Origin: UBA953 sp037131085
GTDB taxonomy: Bacteria; Verrucomicrobiota; Verrucomicrobiia; Opitutales; UBA953
Length of the DNA stretch: 64,000 nt
Direction: 5' to 3'
Assembly (NCBI GenBank): GCA_037131085.1
Contig: JBAXRS010000001.1
Coordinates: 1 to 64,000 of the forward strand
This document shows, piece after piece, positions 27,040-35,866 of the stretch. The notes beneath the pieces were generated by a model that searched no databases, was not told the DNA's origin, and was given only the letters and a program-made list of their open reading frames with translations. The position numbers were made by a program, and so were the translations under genes. Position 1 is the stretch's first letter; every line of letters begins with the position of its first letter.

Positions 27040-28395
27040 TTATTTACTGGCGACGACCGGATCGGGCAATTGTCGGATGACCCAAAATGCGGGAATCATC
27101 AGAATAGCCGCACCGACATAGACCCAGAAATGGTTGCCGAAATGGAAATATAAAAGTGCCGCCGAAATCGGGCCGATGACCCGAGCCAAAGATCCCGCCG
27201 AGCGCAGGATGCCTAAGTTACGCCCTTGCTCCGAAGCATCCGAATAAAGTGACACGAGTGCCGAAACACTTGGCAAGATAAGTCCGGTCGCAAAAGAGAT
27301 CAGGCCCATGCCCATGAAGAAGATCGGTTTGGCCCAACCCGGAAGAGCGCCGCCGGCCGTCAAGGGCGTCGGGATGATGGCCACGATGATGAAGGCCAAA
27401 GCCGCGATCGAAAAACCGAACATGACCACCTTGCGCTGACCAATCCGCCCCACGACTCGACGGGAGAGACCTTGAGCTAAAACAAGACTCACGCCGTTAA
27501 ACAAAAAGAGCATGGCGTTATCGCGCGGGCTATAGGCAAAAAGGGCCAACGTGAGGAATACGATCGTATTCTCCATGCCGGTGAAACCGATCTGGTAGAT
27601 AAGGTTGGCCAGCGAAGTCCGGCGCACCTCGGAAGATTTGACGTTTGCCAGGTCGAAAATGGACGGCCGAATCGCATCTTTCTTAGCTCGATTCGCAACG
27701 GCTAACGTCTCAGGGAAGAAGGCAAGGACCAGCAAGAAGTTCGCTGCTGCCATACAGGCCGCGATCAGGGCGGGCATAGAGAATAAGTTTAACCCAAAGG
27801 CATAATCCGTCGCGACGTGAACGATTCCTTTCGTCTCGGGCGCCGTAAGCCCACCGATGATCGGTCCGCAAAGGAAGCCCATTCCAATGGCGATGCCGAC
27901 TACGGCCATGCCCTTCGTGCGCTCTTTCTCGCTCGTGATGTCAGCGGCGGCGGCGCTGGCCACCGCAATATTCCCTGCCATCATTCCGCAAATGAGCCGG
28001 GTCAAGACGACCAGCCAGAAGTGGGCAGCAAAAATCCATAGACCATAGGAAAGTGCGCTACCGAACAGCGTAACGGTCAGGATTGTCCGTCGACCGAAGC
28101 GATCGGAAAGCGAACCCCAAATCGGCGAGAAGACGAATTGAAGCAGCGAGTACAGCGTACTCAATAACCCACCGAAAAGAACTGTCTTCTTGAAGACCGT
28201 ATCTCCTCCCATCCATTCCGCCGCCGAACTGAGCCAGCCGATCAACGTACCCGCCGAACCTTCCGTCTGAATATAATGCTCCAGTAAGTGCGGAAAGAGA
28301 GGAATGATAATGCTGAAGCCGACGATATCCATGAATACCGTGAGGAAGATTAACCCAAGGACTCGACGCTGGGGCTGCATGGCAGGGGCTGACAT
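27040..28395 (-). CDS. Major facilitator superfamily transporter, TetA-like (DHA1)
   Basis: 451 residues from the ATG at 28395; a later ATG at 28380 is also possible. About 12 hydrophobic helices are present. The first has the TetA-like FMDIVGFSIIIPLFPHLL, and the loop after helix 2 has the MFS motif GSLSDRFGRRTIL. Extra length lies between helices 1 and 2 and between 6 and 7. This family is made of proton-driven exporters of drugs or metabolites; the substrate is unknown. The gene meets the convergent oxidase gene stop to stop with no space, so any terminators lie inside coding sequence. Confidence 0.85.
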   Translation of the reverse strand: MSAPAMQPQRRVLGLIFLTVFMDIVGFSIIIPLFPHLLEHYIQTEGSAGTLIGWLSSAAEWMGGDTVFKKTVLFGGLLSTLYSLLQFVFSPIWGSLSDRFGRRTILTVTLFGSALSYGLWIFAAHFWLVVLTRLICGMMAGNIAVASAAAADITSEKERTKGMAVVGIAIGMGFLCGPIIGGLTAPETKGIVHVATDYAFGLNLFSMPALIAACMAAANFLLVLAFFPETLAVANRAKKDAIRPSIFDLANVKSSEVRRTSLANLIYQIGFTGMENTIVFLTLALFAYSPRDNAMLFLFNGVSLVLAQGLSRRVVGRIGQRKVVMFGFSIAALAFIIVAIIPTPLTAGGALPGWAKPIFFMGMGLISFATGLILPSVSALVSLYSDASEQGRNLGILRSAGSLARVIGPISAALLYFHFGNHFWVYVGAAILMIPAFWVIRQLPDPVVASK

Positions 28396-28477
28396 GCAGG
28401 CGAAGATGGAGCCGTTTTGCCCTATCGCAAACAAAACAGCGGCTTGCCGTGCATGAAAAATCCGAGATAATGGCCAG

Positions 28478-29482
28478 ATGCGTCGAACTTTCACCACCCT
28501 CCTGCTACTCGGCCTAGGGCTGGTGGAGTCCATTGCGGCCACCGATCCCAAACTGTTACTCATCGAGCAGACGTTATCGGGGTTCAGCGATCGCGAGTAT
28601 GCGGCCGCGGTTGAGCGCACCCTTGGGGAATACGAAATCCGGACTGGTTTAAACCTTCATCCCGGTCTGCTCAAAAAATGCGGTCTAAAGATTTCCTCAG
28701 ATTCAGGCATTGGCCTGGCAACGCCCAAGCCGCTGGTCAGAGCCCTAACCGTCTCTCTGATGAAACGCGGCTTTAATCAGAAGGCCGTCATTATATGCGA
28801 TGCGCGCCAAGAGAGCTTACGCCAAGCCGGATTTCTCCCCGCCCTTTCAACTGGCGAACAAGACTTTGAGGGCTTCCCAGTGGCCGCCTGGGAACAACTC
28901 GCCCCAAGCTGGGCCAACGAGAAAAGCCTACGCTACGAGAATCAAGTCCTACCGCGACAAGGTTCGCAGATTGTCCCATGGGGAGACCCGCGCGTTAGCA
29001 TTCTACCAAAGACGCTTATCGATGAGGTCGACTTCTGGATCAACCTCCCCGTGTTGAGCGACGGCAAGGCGCTGGGCGTGCACGGTGCGCTGGCCTCGGC
29101 ATCGATTGGCAACATCGCCAACGGCGAACGCTTCCTCGATAACCCCTTTAACGCCTCCAAGGTCGCGGTTGAAGTCTGTGCGATTCCTAAATTAGCGAAC
29201 AAAAATCTGCTTACCATATTATCGCTCGAGCGCTTCCAAGTCTTAGGAGGGCCCAACTTTGACGCCAGCTGGTGTCGCTCGGAAAAATCACTCCTGACGA
29301 GCGCCAACCCCGTGATTATCGACTTCATCGGCCTGCAGAAAATCAACTCTGGGCGGACCGCAAGCAATGTGGCCGCCATCCATCCGGAACCACCCATCTT
29401 CACCGCGGCGAACGCTGGTGAAATTCACCTCGGGACCTGCCGGCCGTCTGACATCACGCTCATCCGACTGCCAGCGCCCTAA
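28478..29482 (+). CDS. Exported DUF362-like protein
   Basis: 334 residues. A signal peptide (about 1-21, MRRTFTTLLLLGLGLVESIAA) is followed by a domain whose middle (DEVDFWINLPVLSDGKALGVHGALASASIGNI) resembles the core of DUF362, where a similar PKLK/GVT segment is found. No Fe-S cysteine cluster is seen, unlike in some DUF362 proteins. Function unknown. It starts 82 bases from the divergent MFS gene and ends at a bidirectional terminator shared with mdh. Confidence 0.6.
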   Translation: MRRTFTTLLLLGLGLVESIAATDPKLLLIEQTLSGFSDREYAAAVERTLGEYEIRTGLNLHPGLLKKCGLKISSDSGIGLATPKPLVRALTVSLMKRGFNQKAVIICDARQESLRQAGFLPALSTGEQDFEGFPVAAWEQLAPSWANEKSLRYENQVLPRQGSQIVPWGDPRVSILPKTLIDEVDFWINLPVLSDGKALGVHGALASASIGNIANGERFLDNPFNASKVAVEVCAIPKLANKNLLTILSLERFQVLGGPNFDASWCRSEKSLLTSANPVIIDFIGLQKINSGRTASNVAAIHPEPPIFTAANAGEIHLGTCRPSDITLIRLPAP

Positions 29483-29501
29483 GCCTGCAATTGTCATCCA
29501 T

Positions 29502-29533
29502 AAAAAAGGCGCATCCGGAGATGCGCCTTTTTT
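29502..29533. terminator. Bidirectional terminator between the DUF362-like gene and mdh
   Basis: AAAAAAGGCGCATC-CGGA-GATGCGCCTTTTTT is a perfect symmetric stem with A and T tracts on both sides, serving the two convergent genes. Confidence 0.96.
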
Positions 29534-29547
29534 GCATCAAGAACCGC

Positions 29548-30549
29548 TCAGAGCTTTAGGCCCAAAGCCTCCGAAGCGGTGGCCCGCTCTTCGAGGAGTT
29601 CTTTTTCGGTGATGCCAATCTTTTCCCGTGAAAAGGCATCAATCGGTAGCCCTTGGACGATTTCCCACGTGCCATCAGACTTCGTCCTGACTGGATACCC
29701 AAAGATTATCCCAGGAGAAATACCATAATCACCCTTTGAGAGCACGGCGACGGCGTGCCACTCACCAGCGGCGGTGGGGACGTGCAGATTACGAAGTGTA
29801 TCCAAGGCCGCGTTAGCTGCCGAAGCAGCGGAAGAAGCACCGCGGGCCTTAATCACCGCGGCTCCCCGCTTCTGTACGTCAGGAATAAAGATATCCTTTA
29901 ACCAAGCATAGTCCGTGATGACCGACGTCGCCGCTTTACCGCCGATAGTGGCGTTGGTGAAGTCAGGATACTGAGTTGAAGAATGATTTCCCCAGATCGC
30001 CACGTTCTTGACTGCCGAATTATGTACTCCGGCTTTGGCGGCTAATTGTGACTTCGCGCGATTTTCGTCGAGACGGGTCATCGCAAAAAAGTTTTCGGTC
30101 GGGAGGCTCGCGGCAGCCCGCAGAGCGATCAGGCAATTCGTATTACAAGGATTACCTACGACCAAGACCTTGACGCTCTTCTTCGCACTACGGGCGATGG
30201 CTTGGCCTTGGCCAATGAATATCTTTCCGTTAATGCCGAGGAGATCCTTGCGCTCCATGCCTTCCTTGCGCGGCACCGCGCCGATCAAGAGACACCAGTC
30301 GGCATCCTTGAAACCCTCATCGAGATCGCCGGTAGCTACCACGTCGGTCAGCAAGGGAAACGCACAGTCTTGCAATTCCATCACCACGCCGGCGAGGGCA
30401 TTAAGCCCTGGGCCAACCTCGATGAGGTTAAGCGCTACCGGCTGGTCGGTTCCAAAAACCGCACCGGATGCCAAGCGAAAGATTGCAGCGTAACCAATGT
30501 TGCCAGCGGCGCCAGTAACCGCCACGCGTATAGGAGTCTTAGATGCCAT
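29548..30549 (-). CDS. mdh: Malate dehydrogenase (NAD)
   Basis: 333 residues. The NAD fold has VTGAAGNIGYAAIFRLASG. The substrate arginine region is GAVPRKEGMERKDLL, NPCNTN follows, and the catalytic histidine lies in IWGNHSSTQYPD. The longer malate dehydrogenase type (about 330 aa, without the lactate-type motifs) matches. It interconverts malate and oxaloacetate in the citric acid cycle. It is the last of a run of minus-strand genes beginning at guaA. Confidence 0.95.
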   Translation of the reverse strand: MASKTPIRVAVTGAAGNIGYAAIFRLASGAVFGTDQPVALNLIEVGPGLNALAGVVMELQDCAFPLLTDVVATGDLDEGFKDADWCLLIGAVPRKEGMERKDLLGINGKIFIGQGQAIARSAKKSVKVLVVGNPCNTNCLIALRAAASLPTENFFAMTRLDENRAKSQLAAKAGVHNSAVKNVAIWGNHSSTQYPDFTNATIGGKAATSVITDYAWLKDIFIPDVQKRGAAVIKARGASSAASAANAALDTLRNLHVPTAAGEWHAVAVLSKGDYGISPGIIFGYPVRTKSDGTWEIVQGLPIDAFSREKIGITEKELLEERATASEALGLKL

Positions 30550-30596
30550 AGAGTGGGGCTATCAAGTAAGGCAAAACAGCCTAAGTGAAGCGGAAA

Positions 30597-31277
30597 CTAC
30601 AGGCCAAGCTCGCCTTGCATCAAATCGTCGGCCGCCTGGGCCGAAATACTGTCGCGAACCAAATGCGACGTCGGCGCAAGTGAACGGCCCTCCAAGCCCC
30701 CCAAAACCCTTAATATCAAAGCGGCGGCCAGGGCATCGTATAAGGCGCAGTGATAACGACGTCGGCCCGACGGGCAATGCTGCGTGGCTAAAGCATCCAG
30801 ACGGGGTCCCAGACGCAGGGCTGAGACGAGGGAGGAGAGCCCATACTCACCCAAGGTCGGCACCCACGCTCTGGCGAGGCGACAGGTATCTATCCACGGC
30901 CCCCACTCGGCGACAGCGACTGGGTCTCCCACGAAAGACGGGACCACTGAAGGACGGGGCCATGTCGCACGCAGCAGCCCAGCCTCGACCGTCGCATTAT
31001 GGGCGGCCAGGACACCCGTTCGGCGTAAAATCACCCAACGGTCCCATTCTGCCTCAAAGGGAGTCGCCCCCGCCAAATCGCGCTGAGACAAGCCATGACA
31101 TTGCGTATCAATCGATGGCACTGCGCCACGTGCCGCATGGAGCGACGTACGGGTAGAGATGATTTCACCGCCCAGCAAGGTCGCCACGCCAGACTCCACG
31201 ACGCCCGTGCGGCCACTGCCTTCGAAGTCTACCACATGGATGGGGATTTCAGTCCAACTGGGATGCGTGACGGACAT
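30597..31277 (-). CDS. DEDDh-type 3'-5' exonuclease (DnaQ-like)
   Basis: 226 residues. All three exonuclease motifs are seen: VVDFEGSG (Asp and Glu of motif I), AHNATVE (motif II), and HCALYDALA with His and Asp spaced as in the DEDDh class (motif III). It is a stand-alone domain without helicase or polymerase parts, so it may be a proofreading-like or repair nuclease. It starts 18 bases after hrpB stops. Confidence 0.85.
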   Translation of the reverse strand: MSVTHPSWTEIPIHVVDFEGSGRTGVVESGVATLLGGEIISTRTSLHAARGAVPSIDTQCHGLSQRDLAGATPFEAEWDRWVILRRTGVLAAHNATVEAGLLRATWPRPSVVPSFVGDPVAVAEWGPWIDTCRLARAWVPTLGEYGLSSLVSALRLGPRLDALATQHCPSGRRRYHCALYDALAAALILRVLGGLEGRSLAPTSHLVRDSISAQAADDLMQGELGL

Positions 31278-31295
31278 GGGGTGTCTGAAAAAAGA

Positions 31296-33827
31296 TTAAC
31301 GCCACTCGTGTCTCGGATAGCGACCTCTTAAATCCTTCTTCACGTGCTCATAAGAGCCCTTCCAGAAAGCGTCTAAGTCCGAGGTGCGCTGCTGGGTCCG
31401 TCGAGCGGGGGACTGGATGCAAATTACCAACGGCACCTTGCCTTGGCAGATTCTTAATTTCACGCCCGGAAAATCATACAGCTCCTGCACGGTGGCCTCA
31501 ATCTGTGCTTCGCCATCCGCCGTATACTCGATTTTGGCCGGGTGCTTTTTTCGCGGCAAAATCATCTTTTCAGGGCAATATGAATCCAAGACCATGGCCT
31601 GTTCGTGCGTGAGCCAACCCCGGACGATGGGCAGGACTGCCTTATCTTTAATATCACGATAGGCCGAGGCTCCGGCACAGATTTCCTCGATTACCATCCG
31701 CCGACCCGCTTCATCGAAAACTGGTATCCCAAACTCGGGACAATGTTTAGCCAGAAAATTCACCCGACAGATCCAAGCGTCGACCGCCGCATCCCACCGC
31801 TCCAATGCAAGGCGACCAGCCATCACTTCATCAGTCAAAATCTTGCTGGCGGCATCCGAAGGCGCGTCATCCCGTTCCGTCGATTCTAAGATCAGGTCCC
31901 GGAAACGGCGTTCCGTTCGCGTCACGACGCGGCGTTGGGTTGGTTCATATCGGACCTGCTGCCCTTCGGAGAAATCCTCGGGGAATAGTTCCTTCAACCA
32001 CGATTCTTCGACGGCGGTCGCCAAGGAAAGGTAAGTGGTCACCTCGCCCCGTGCTTGGATCTCATCGACTTCGGCGGCGACGAGCAACTTGGCAGATCGA
32101 ATCGATGATTCGCGGCGAAGTTCGCCTCGACGGCCATGGACCAAAGCGCAACGCAACGTACCACCATCAAGCCTGATAGCCAGGCGGTCGGAAAAACCCA
32201 ACAAGAGACAGCGACGAATCGCCTCCGGATCGGCAGCTTCTTTGTTTACCAGTAAACCTTGCCCCTCGGCGATACGGATGAATTGACGGGCGGCCTGATC
32301 TGCCTGACGGGCGGCCTGGCCGTGCACGCCGAATTGGTCGCACGCATCCGCATCAAATTTAAGTTCGGTCGCCCGACGCATCAGAGCCAGTCGCGGGAAA
32401 AAATCTGATCCTTCGTCTTGCGCTACCCCATCCCTGGCTGACTCCGTCCGGTCATCTACCTTCCGGAAGAGGATATCCCGACCTTGGGCCAAGCCCGCAA
32501 TCCGGCAGACTTCCTCCACGCAATCCAGCTCGCCCGCAGCGAGCAACATCCGCGCATAACGCGGGTGTGCAGGAAAGGCCGCCATGCGCCGGCCGATCTT
32601 CGTTAACTTACCGTGCACATTAACTGCACCGAGATCAGTCAGCACGGCCAAAGCCCGCAGCAGGGCCTTATCGTCAGGCTTTTCATACCATGGGAATTGG
32701 GCCGCGTCACCCCAACCCGAAGAGAGCAGCAGCAGAATCGTCTCCGAAAGATCAACGCGCTTGATTTCCGGGATTTCCCGTAAAGGCCTGGCCTCATGAT
32801 CCGTGAGTGACCAAAGCCTGATGCAACGACCAGGGCCCGTACGCCCCGCCCGGCCAGCCCGCTGCTCCGCCGATGCCTGCGAGATGGGTTCGATTAATAA
32901 AGTATCGATACCGCGATGCGGATCAAAACGCGCCATTCGGGCTAGACCGGCGTCGACGACCGCTCTGACGCCTGGAATCGTCAATGAAGTCTCCGCGACA
33001 TTGGTGGCGACGATGACCTTACGGTTCGGTCCAGGCTTAACGGCGCGATCTTGCTCCTCCGGCGGTAATTCACCGTAAAGCGGCAACACCTCAACTCCAC
33101 CTGATTCTGGTAAATTACGCACCGCTCCCATCGTCCGCATGATTTCATATGAGCCGGGCATGAAGACGAGGATGTCTCCTTCGGACTCCTCTTGCAGCAA
33201 TCGCCTCACTTGCTCGGTCGCCGCATCCCAAATAGGCCGCGCTGAATTGCGAGGCAGATGAGTGTATTCAATGTCCACTGGAAAAGCCCGGCCATCTGCC
33301 GCCAGAGTTTCAGCGGCACCCAACCAACGCGCGACTCCCTCTGTGTCGAGCGTCGCCGACATGGCGATGATTAATAAATCCGGCCGATGCGTTTCTTGCA
33401 AGCGGCGAGCCAGCGCGAGGGCGACGTCCGAATGTAAATTACGTTCATGAAATTCGTCGAAGACTACCGCCCCAATCCCCTTCAGTTCTGGATCCGATGC
33501 CATCTGCCGCAGTAGCAAAGCCTCCGTCACGAACTTGATGCGCGTCTGCGCGGATTCCATGCGCTCAAAACGGATTTGATAACCCACTTCTCCCCCCAGA
33601 CGGCATCCGCGTTCTTGCGCGATGCGACTCGCCAGCATCCTTGCCGCTATCCGCCGAGGCTGGAGCACGATGATCTGACCTTCGACCAATCCTAAATCGA
33701 GAAGCATCTGCGGAATACGCGTCGACTTGCCGGACCCGGTCGGTGCCCGTAGTACGATTCGACGCACTCGGCCGCACGCTGCGATTAAACCGTCCTTCAA
33801 GTCGTCAATCGGCAATGGCGACTTCAT
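31296..33827 (-). CDS. hrpB: ATP-dependent helicase HrpB
   Basis: 843 residues, the usual HrpB size (about 810-850). It is a DEAH-type helicase with Walker A GSGKST at about residue 31 and motif II as DEFH (VVFDEFHERNLHSDVAL). Motif III is SATLDTEGVARWLG and motif VI QRAGRAGRTGPGRCIRLW. The C-terminal HrpB domain ends in RYPRHEW. Substrate and cellular role are poorly known in the family. Its ATG overlaps the stop of the upstream phosphoesterase as ATGA. Confidence 0.95.
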   Translation of the reverse strand: MKSPLPIDDLKDGLIAACGRVRRIVLRAPTGSGKSTRIPQMLLDLGLVEGQIIVLQPRRIAARMLASRIAQERGCRLGGEVGYQIRFERMESAQTRIKFVTEALLLRQMASDPELKGIGAVVFDEFHERNLHSDVALALARRLQETHRPDLLIIAMSATLDTEGVARWLGAAETLAADGRAFPVDIEYTHLPRNSARPIWDAATEQVRRLLQEESEGDILVFMPGSYEIMRTMGAVRNLPESGGVEVLPLYGELPPEEQDRAVKPGPNRKVIVATNVAETSLTIPGVRAVVDAGLARMARFDPHRGIDTLLIEPISQASAEQRAGRAGRTGPGRCIRLWSLTDHEARPLREIPEIKRVDLSETILLLLSSGWGDAAQFPWYEKPDDKALLRALAVLTDLGAVNVHGKLTKIGRRMAAFPAHPRYARMLLAAGELDCVEEVCRIAGLAQGRDILFRKVDDRTESARDGVAQDEGSDFFPRLALMRRATELKFDADACDQFGVHGQAARQADQAARQFIRIAEGQGLLVNKEAADPEAIRRCLLLGFSDRLAIRLDGGTLRCALVHGRRGELRRESSIRSAKLLVAAEVDEIQARGEVTTYLSLATAVEESWLKELFPEDFSEGQQVRYEPTQRRVVTRTERRFRDLILESTERDDAPSDAASKILTDEVMAGRLALERWDAAVDAWICRVNFLAKHCPEFGIPVFDEAGRRMVIEEICAGASAYRDIKDKAVLPIVRGWLTHEQAMVLDSYCPEKMILPRKKHPAKIEYTADGEAQIEATVQELYDFPGVKLRICQGKVPLVICIQSPARRTQQRTSDLDAFWKGSYEHVKKDLRGRYPRHEWR

Positions 33828-34279
33828 GGGTTGAGAGGGATGAGACGGGCTTCGGCCTGTCCGTCCGTGACGGTAACCCTCATCAGTGTGACGGGAAAGT
33901 TAAAACGGCACGGGCCCGCGCTCCCCGGATTAAGTCGTAACACCTTTCCTTCCCATTCAATCGTCGGTCGATGCGTATGCCCCGTGATGATGATATCTGC
34001 CTTGTAAGCAGCTTCCTCGACCAGAAGGTGCCCGTGATACATCAGAATTTTTAGACCCCCCAGTTCTTTGCAAACAATCAAGTCCAGTGCCGCATCTTCG
34101 TCGCAATTTCCTGCGACCGCATAGGTCGGGGCTAATTCTTCCAACTGGGAAATAATCCATTGGCCGCAGATGTCGCCGGCATGAAAAATCACCGCACTGC
34201 CTTGGAGCGCAATCAATGCTTCAGGCCGAAGTTGACCATGCGTATCCGAGATAACGCCTATATCAAAAGCGGCGGCCAC
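33824..34279 (-). CDS. YfcE/MJ0936-type metallophosphoesterase
   Basis: 151 residues with the five metal-binding blocks in order: SDTHG, HAGDI, GNCDE, YHGHL and GHTH. These small enzymes hydrolyse phosphodiesters with manganese or similar metals. The natural substrate is unknown. The gene starts two bases after the dnaX stop and overlaps hrpB by four bases, so it is part of a tightly packed operon. Confidence 0.9.
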   Translation of the reverse strand: MAAAFDIGVISDTHGQLRPEALIALQGSAVIFHAGDICGQWIISQLEELAPTYAVAGNCDEDAALDLIVCKELGGLKILMYHGHLLVEEAAYKADIIITGHTHRPTIEWEGKVLRLNPGSAGPCRFNFPVTLMRVTVTDGQAEARLIPLNP

Positions 34280-34281
34280 CT

Positions 34282-35814
34282 TCAGAGCGGTCGGCGCAGC
34301 TTCCCAGCAGGCACGGGTCGCAGCGAGGTGAATTCCGCTCCCAGCGTATCGCGCAACTTTTCCGTCAATCCTGGCGGCAGATTTCCCACAGCCTCTTGGA
34401 ATTCCTTTTCCCCCGGGAAAGCCGATTTGCCAATCTCGGCCACTGGTTGCGTCGCGACAGATGTATCCGGAAAACTAAAAGCGGGCGTGGACTGACTAAC
34501 TTGCATCGCCTCATCCTCCGGGGAAGGCGCGTCCATAGGCGGCAATGATTCCTCGAACCGGCCGGAATCTTCAATCGGCACGTCCCTGATCGGAGTCATC
34601 ATCTGGGCCGACTGCGGCGGACGGGTGACAACTTGCTCAACCGGAGCGGCTGGGGCCACCTCGGTCCTCTTTATTTTTTTTTCGCCAGACTCCCGAGGAA
34701 GTCCGGCAGCGGCCGCAGATATATCTTTAATAAGACTATCGATAGACCTCGCCCTACTTTGTTCTATCGCCTTAAGCAGCGTCACTTCAAAGTTCGCTCT
34801 CGGCGAAAGCCCCTGACGAATACCCTGTTCGCCCTCTTGGAGGCATTCTAATAAACGAACAAGTTGTTCGGTCGCAATCGGGGCTCCCAACTGGGAACTA
34901 TTCCCGCCCGACCGGACGGCATCCAGCGTGGCGGATCTAACCCGCAACTGCAGGTCGGCCAAGATCCGGAGAAGGTCGCGACCTTCGGCATGAAAGACAT
35001 CGCAGATTGTCAGGACCTTTTTGCCATCACTGACGGCAATCGCCTGGCAGAGATCACCTACTTGCTGCGCGGAAGCCAAACCGTAGATCGAAAGTACATC
35101 GGCCTCGGTAACGTTCTTACCTGAGAAAGAAATGACCTGGTCGAGGATCGACTGCGAATCGCGCATCCCTCCGTTCGCCAAGCGGGCAATTGCCGTTAGG
35201 GCTTCTTTTTCCGCCGTCACGCCGTCGGCTTTCACGATACGGGTGAGCTGAGCAGCAATCACCTCTTCGGAGATCGGGTGAAATTCGAGACGTTGGCAGC
35301 GCGAGGTGATTGTCGGTAGGACTTTATCGGCCTCCGTGGTCGCTAGGATAAACTTCACCCAAGGTGGCGGCTCTTCCAACGTTTTGAGGAGCGTATTGAA
35401 GGCATCCTTGGTAAGCTGGTGGACTTCATCGATGATGAAGACTTTGAACAGACAACTGCTCGGTGCGAATTGGCATTCATCGCGGATTTTCTTGGCATCC
35501 TCAATTGAGCGATTGGACGCAGCGTCGATCTCGATCACATCCAGGCAACTCCCCTGTTCGATGGCCAAGCATACCGGATCATCGAGGGCGTAATCTGGCT
35601 TAGGTCCGCCCGTACAATTCAAAGCCTTGGCCAAGATCCGCGCGGTCGTGGTCTTTCCCGTGCCACGAGGACCGACAAAAAGATAGGCATGCGCCATCCG
35701 CTTCGTTTCGAGGGCGTTTCGCAGCGTCTTGACAATATGTTCCTGGCCGACGAGTTCGTCGAAACGACGAGGACGCCAGCGGCGGGCAATGACTTGAAAT
35801 CCAAGGTCGGACAC
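34282..35814 (-). CDS. dnaX: DNA polymerase III subunit tau/gamma
   Basis: 510 residues, GTG start at 35814 (no upstream in-frame ATG before a stop). Walker A GPRGTGKTTTAR is at residues 48-59, with IIDEVHQLT, LEEPPPWVKFILATTE and the sensor regions of the clamp-loader ATPase; domains I-III end near residue 365. The zinc module keeps Cys67 and Cys82 but lacks the other two standard cysteines. A nine-A run at codons 378-381 offers slippage to a short gamma form of 380 or 392 residues. The linker and C-terminal part (about 380-510, Pro/Glu-rich) make the full tau form. It loads the beta clamp and tethers polymerase cores. Confidence 0.95.
   Translation of the reverse strand: MSDLGFQVIARRWRPRRFDELVGQEHIVKTLRNALETKRMAHAYLFVGPRGTGKTTTARILAKALNCTGGPKPDYALDDPVCLAIEQGSCLDVIEIDAASNRSIEDAKKIRDECQFAPSSCLFKVFIIDEVHQLTKDAFNTLLKTLEEPPPWVKFILATTEADKVLPTITSRCQRLEFHPISEEVIAAQLTRIVKADGVTAEKEALTAIARLANGGMRDSQSILDQVISFSGKNVTEADVLSIYGLASAQQVGDLCQAIAVSDGKKVLTICDVFHAEGRDLLRILADLQLRVRSATLDAVRSGGNSSQLGAPIATEQLVRLLECLQEGEQGIRQGLSPRANFEVTLLKAIEQSRARSIDSLIKDISAAAAGLPRESGEKKIKRTEVAPAAPVEQVVTRPPQSAQMMTPIRDVPIEDSGRFEESLPPMDAPSPEDEAMQVSQSTPAFSFPDTSVATQPVAEIGKSAFPGEKEFQEAVGNLPPGLTEKLRDTLGAEFTSLRPVPAGKLRRPL
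34637..34694 (-). other. Probable programmed slippage/frameshift site in dnaX
   Basis: The minus strand has an SD-like GGGAG (34690-34694), seven bases, then nine A residues (34674-34682). After a short gap comes a possible hairpin (ACC, GAG and GGC pairing with GCC, CTC and GGT). Slipping by loss of one A meets TAA at once; by gain of one A, or a -1 ribosomal shift, it meets TGA at 34637-34639 after 12 new residues. Confidence 0.75.
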
Positions 35815-35866
35815 TTTCCCGATGTTTGTTTAGGACGCGCGAAGTGTCAACGGGGCACTCGCAGGC

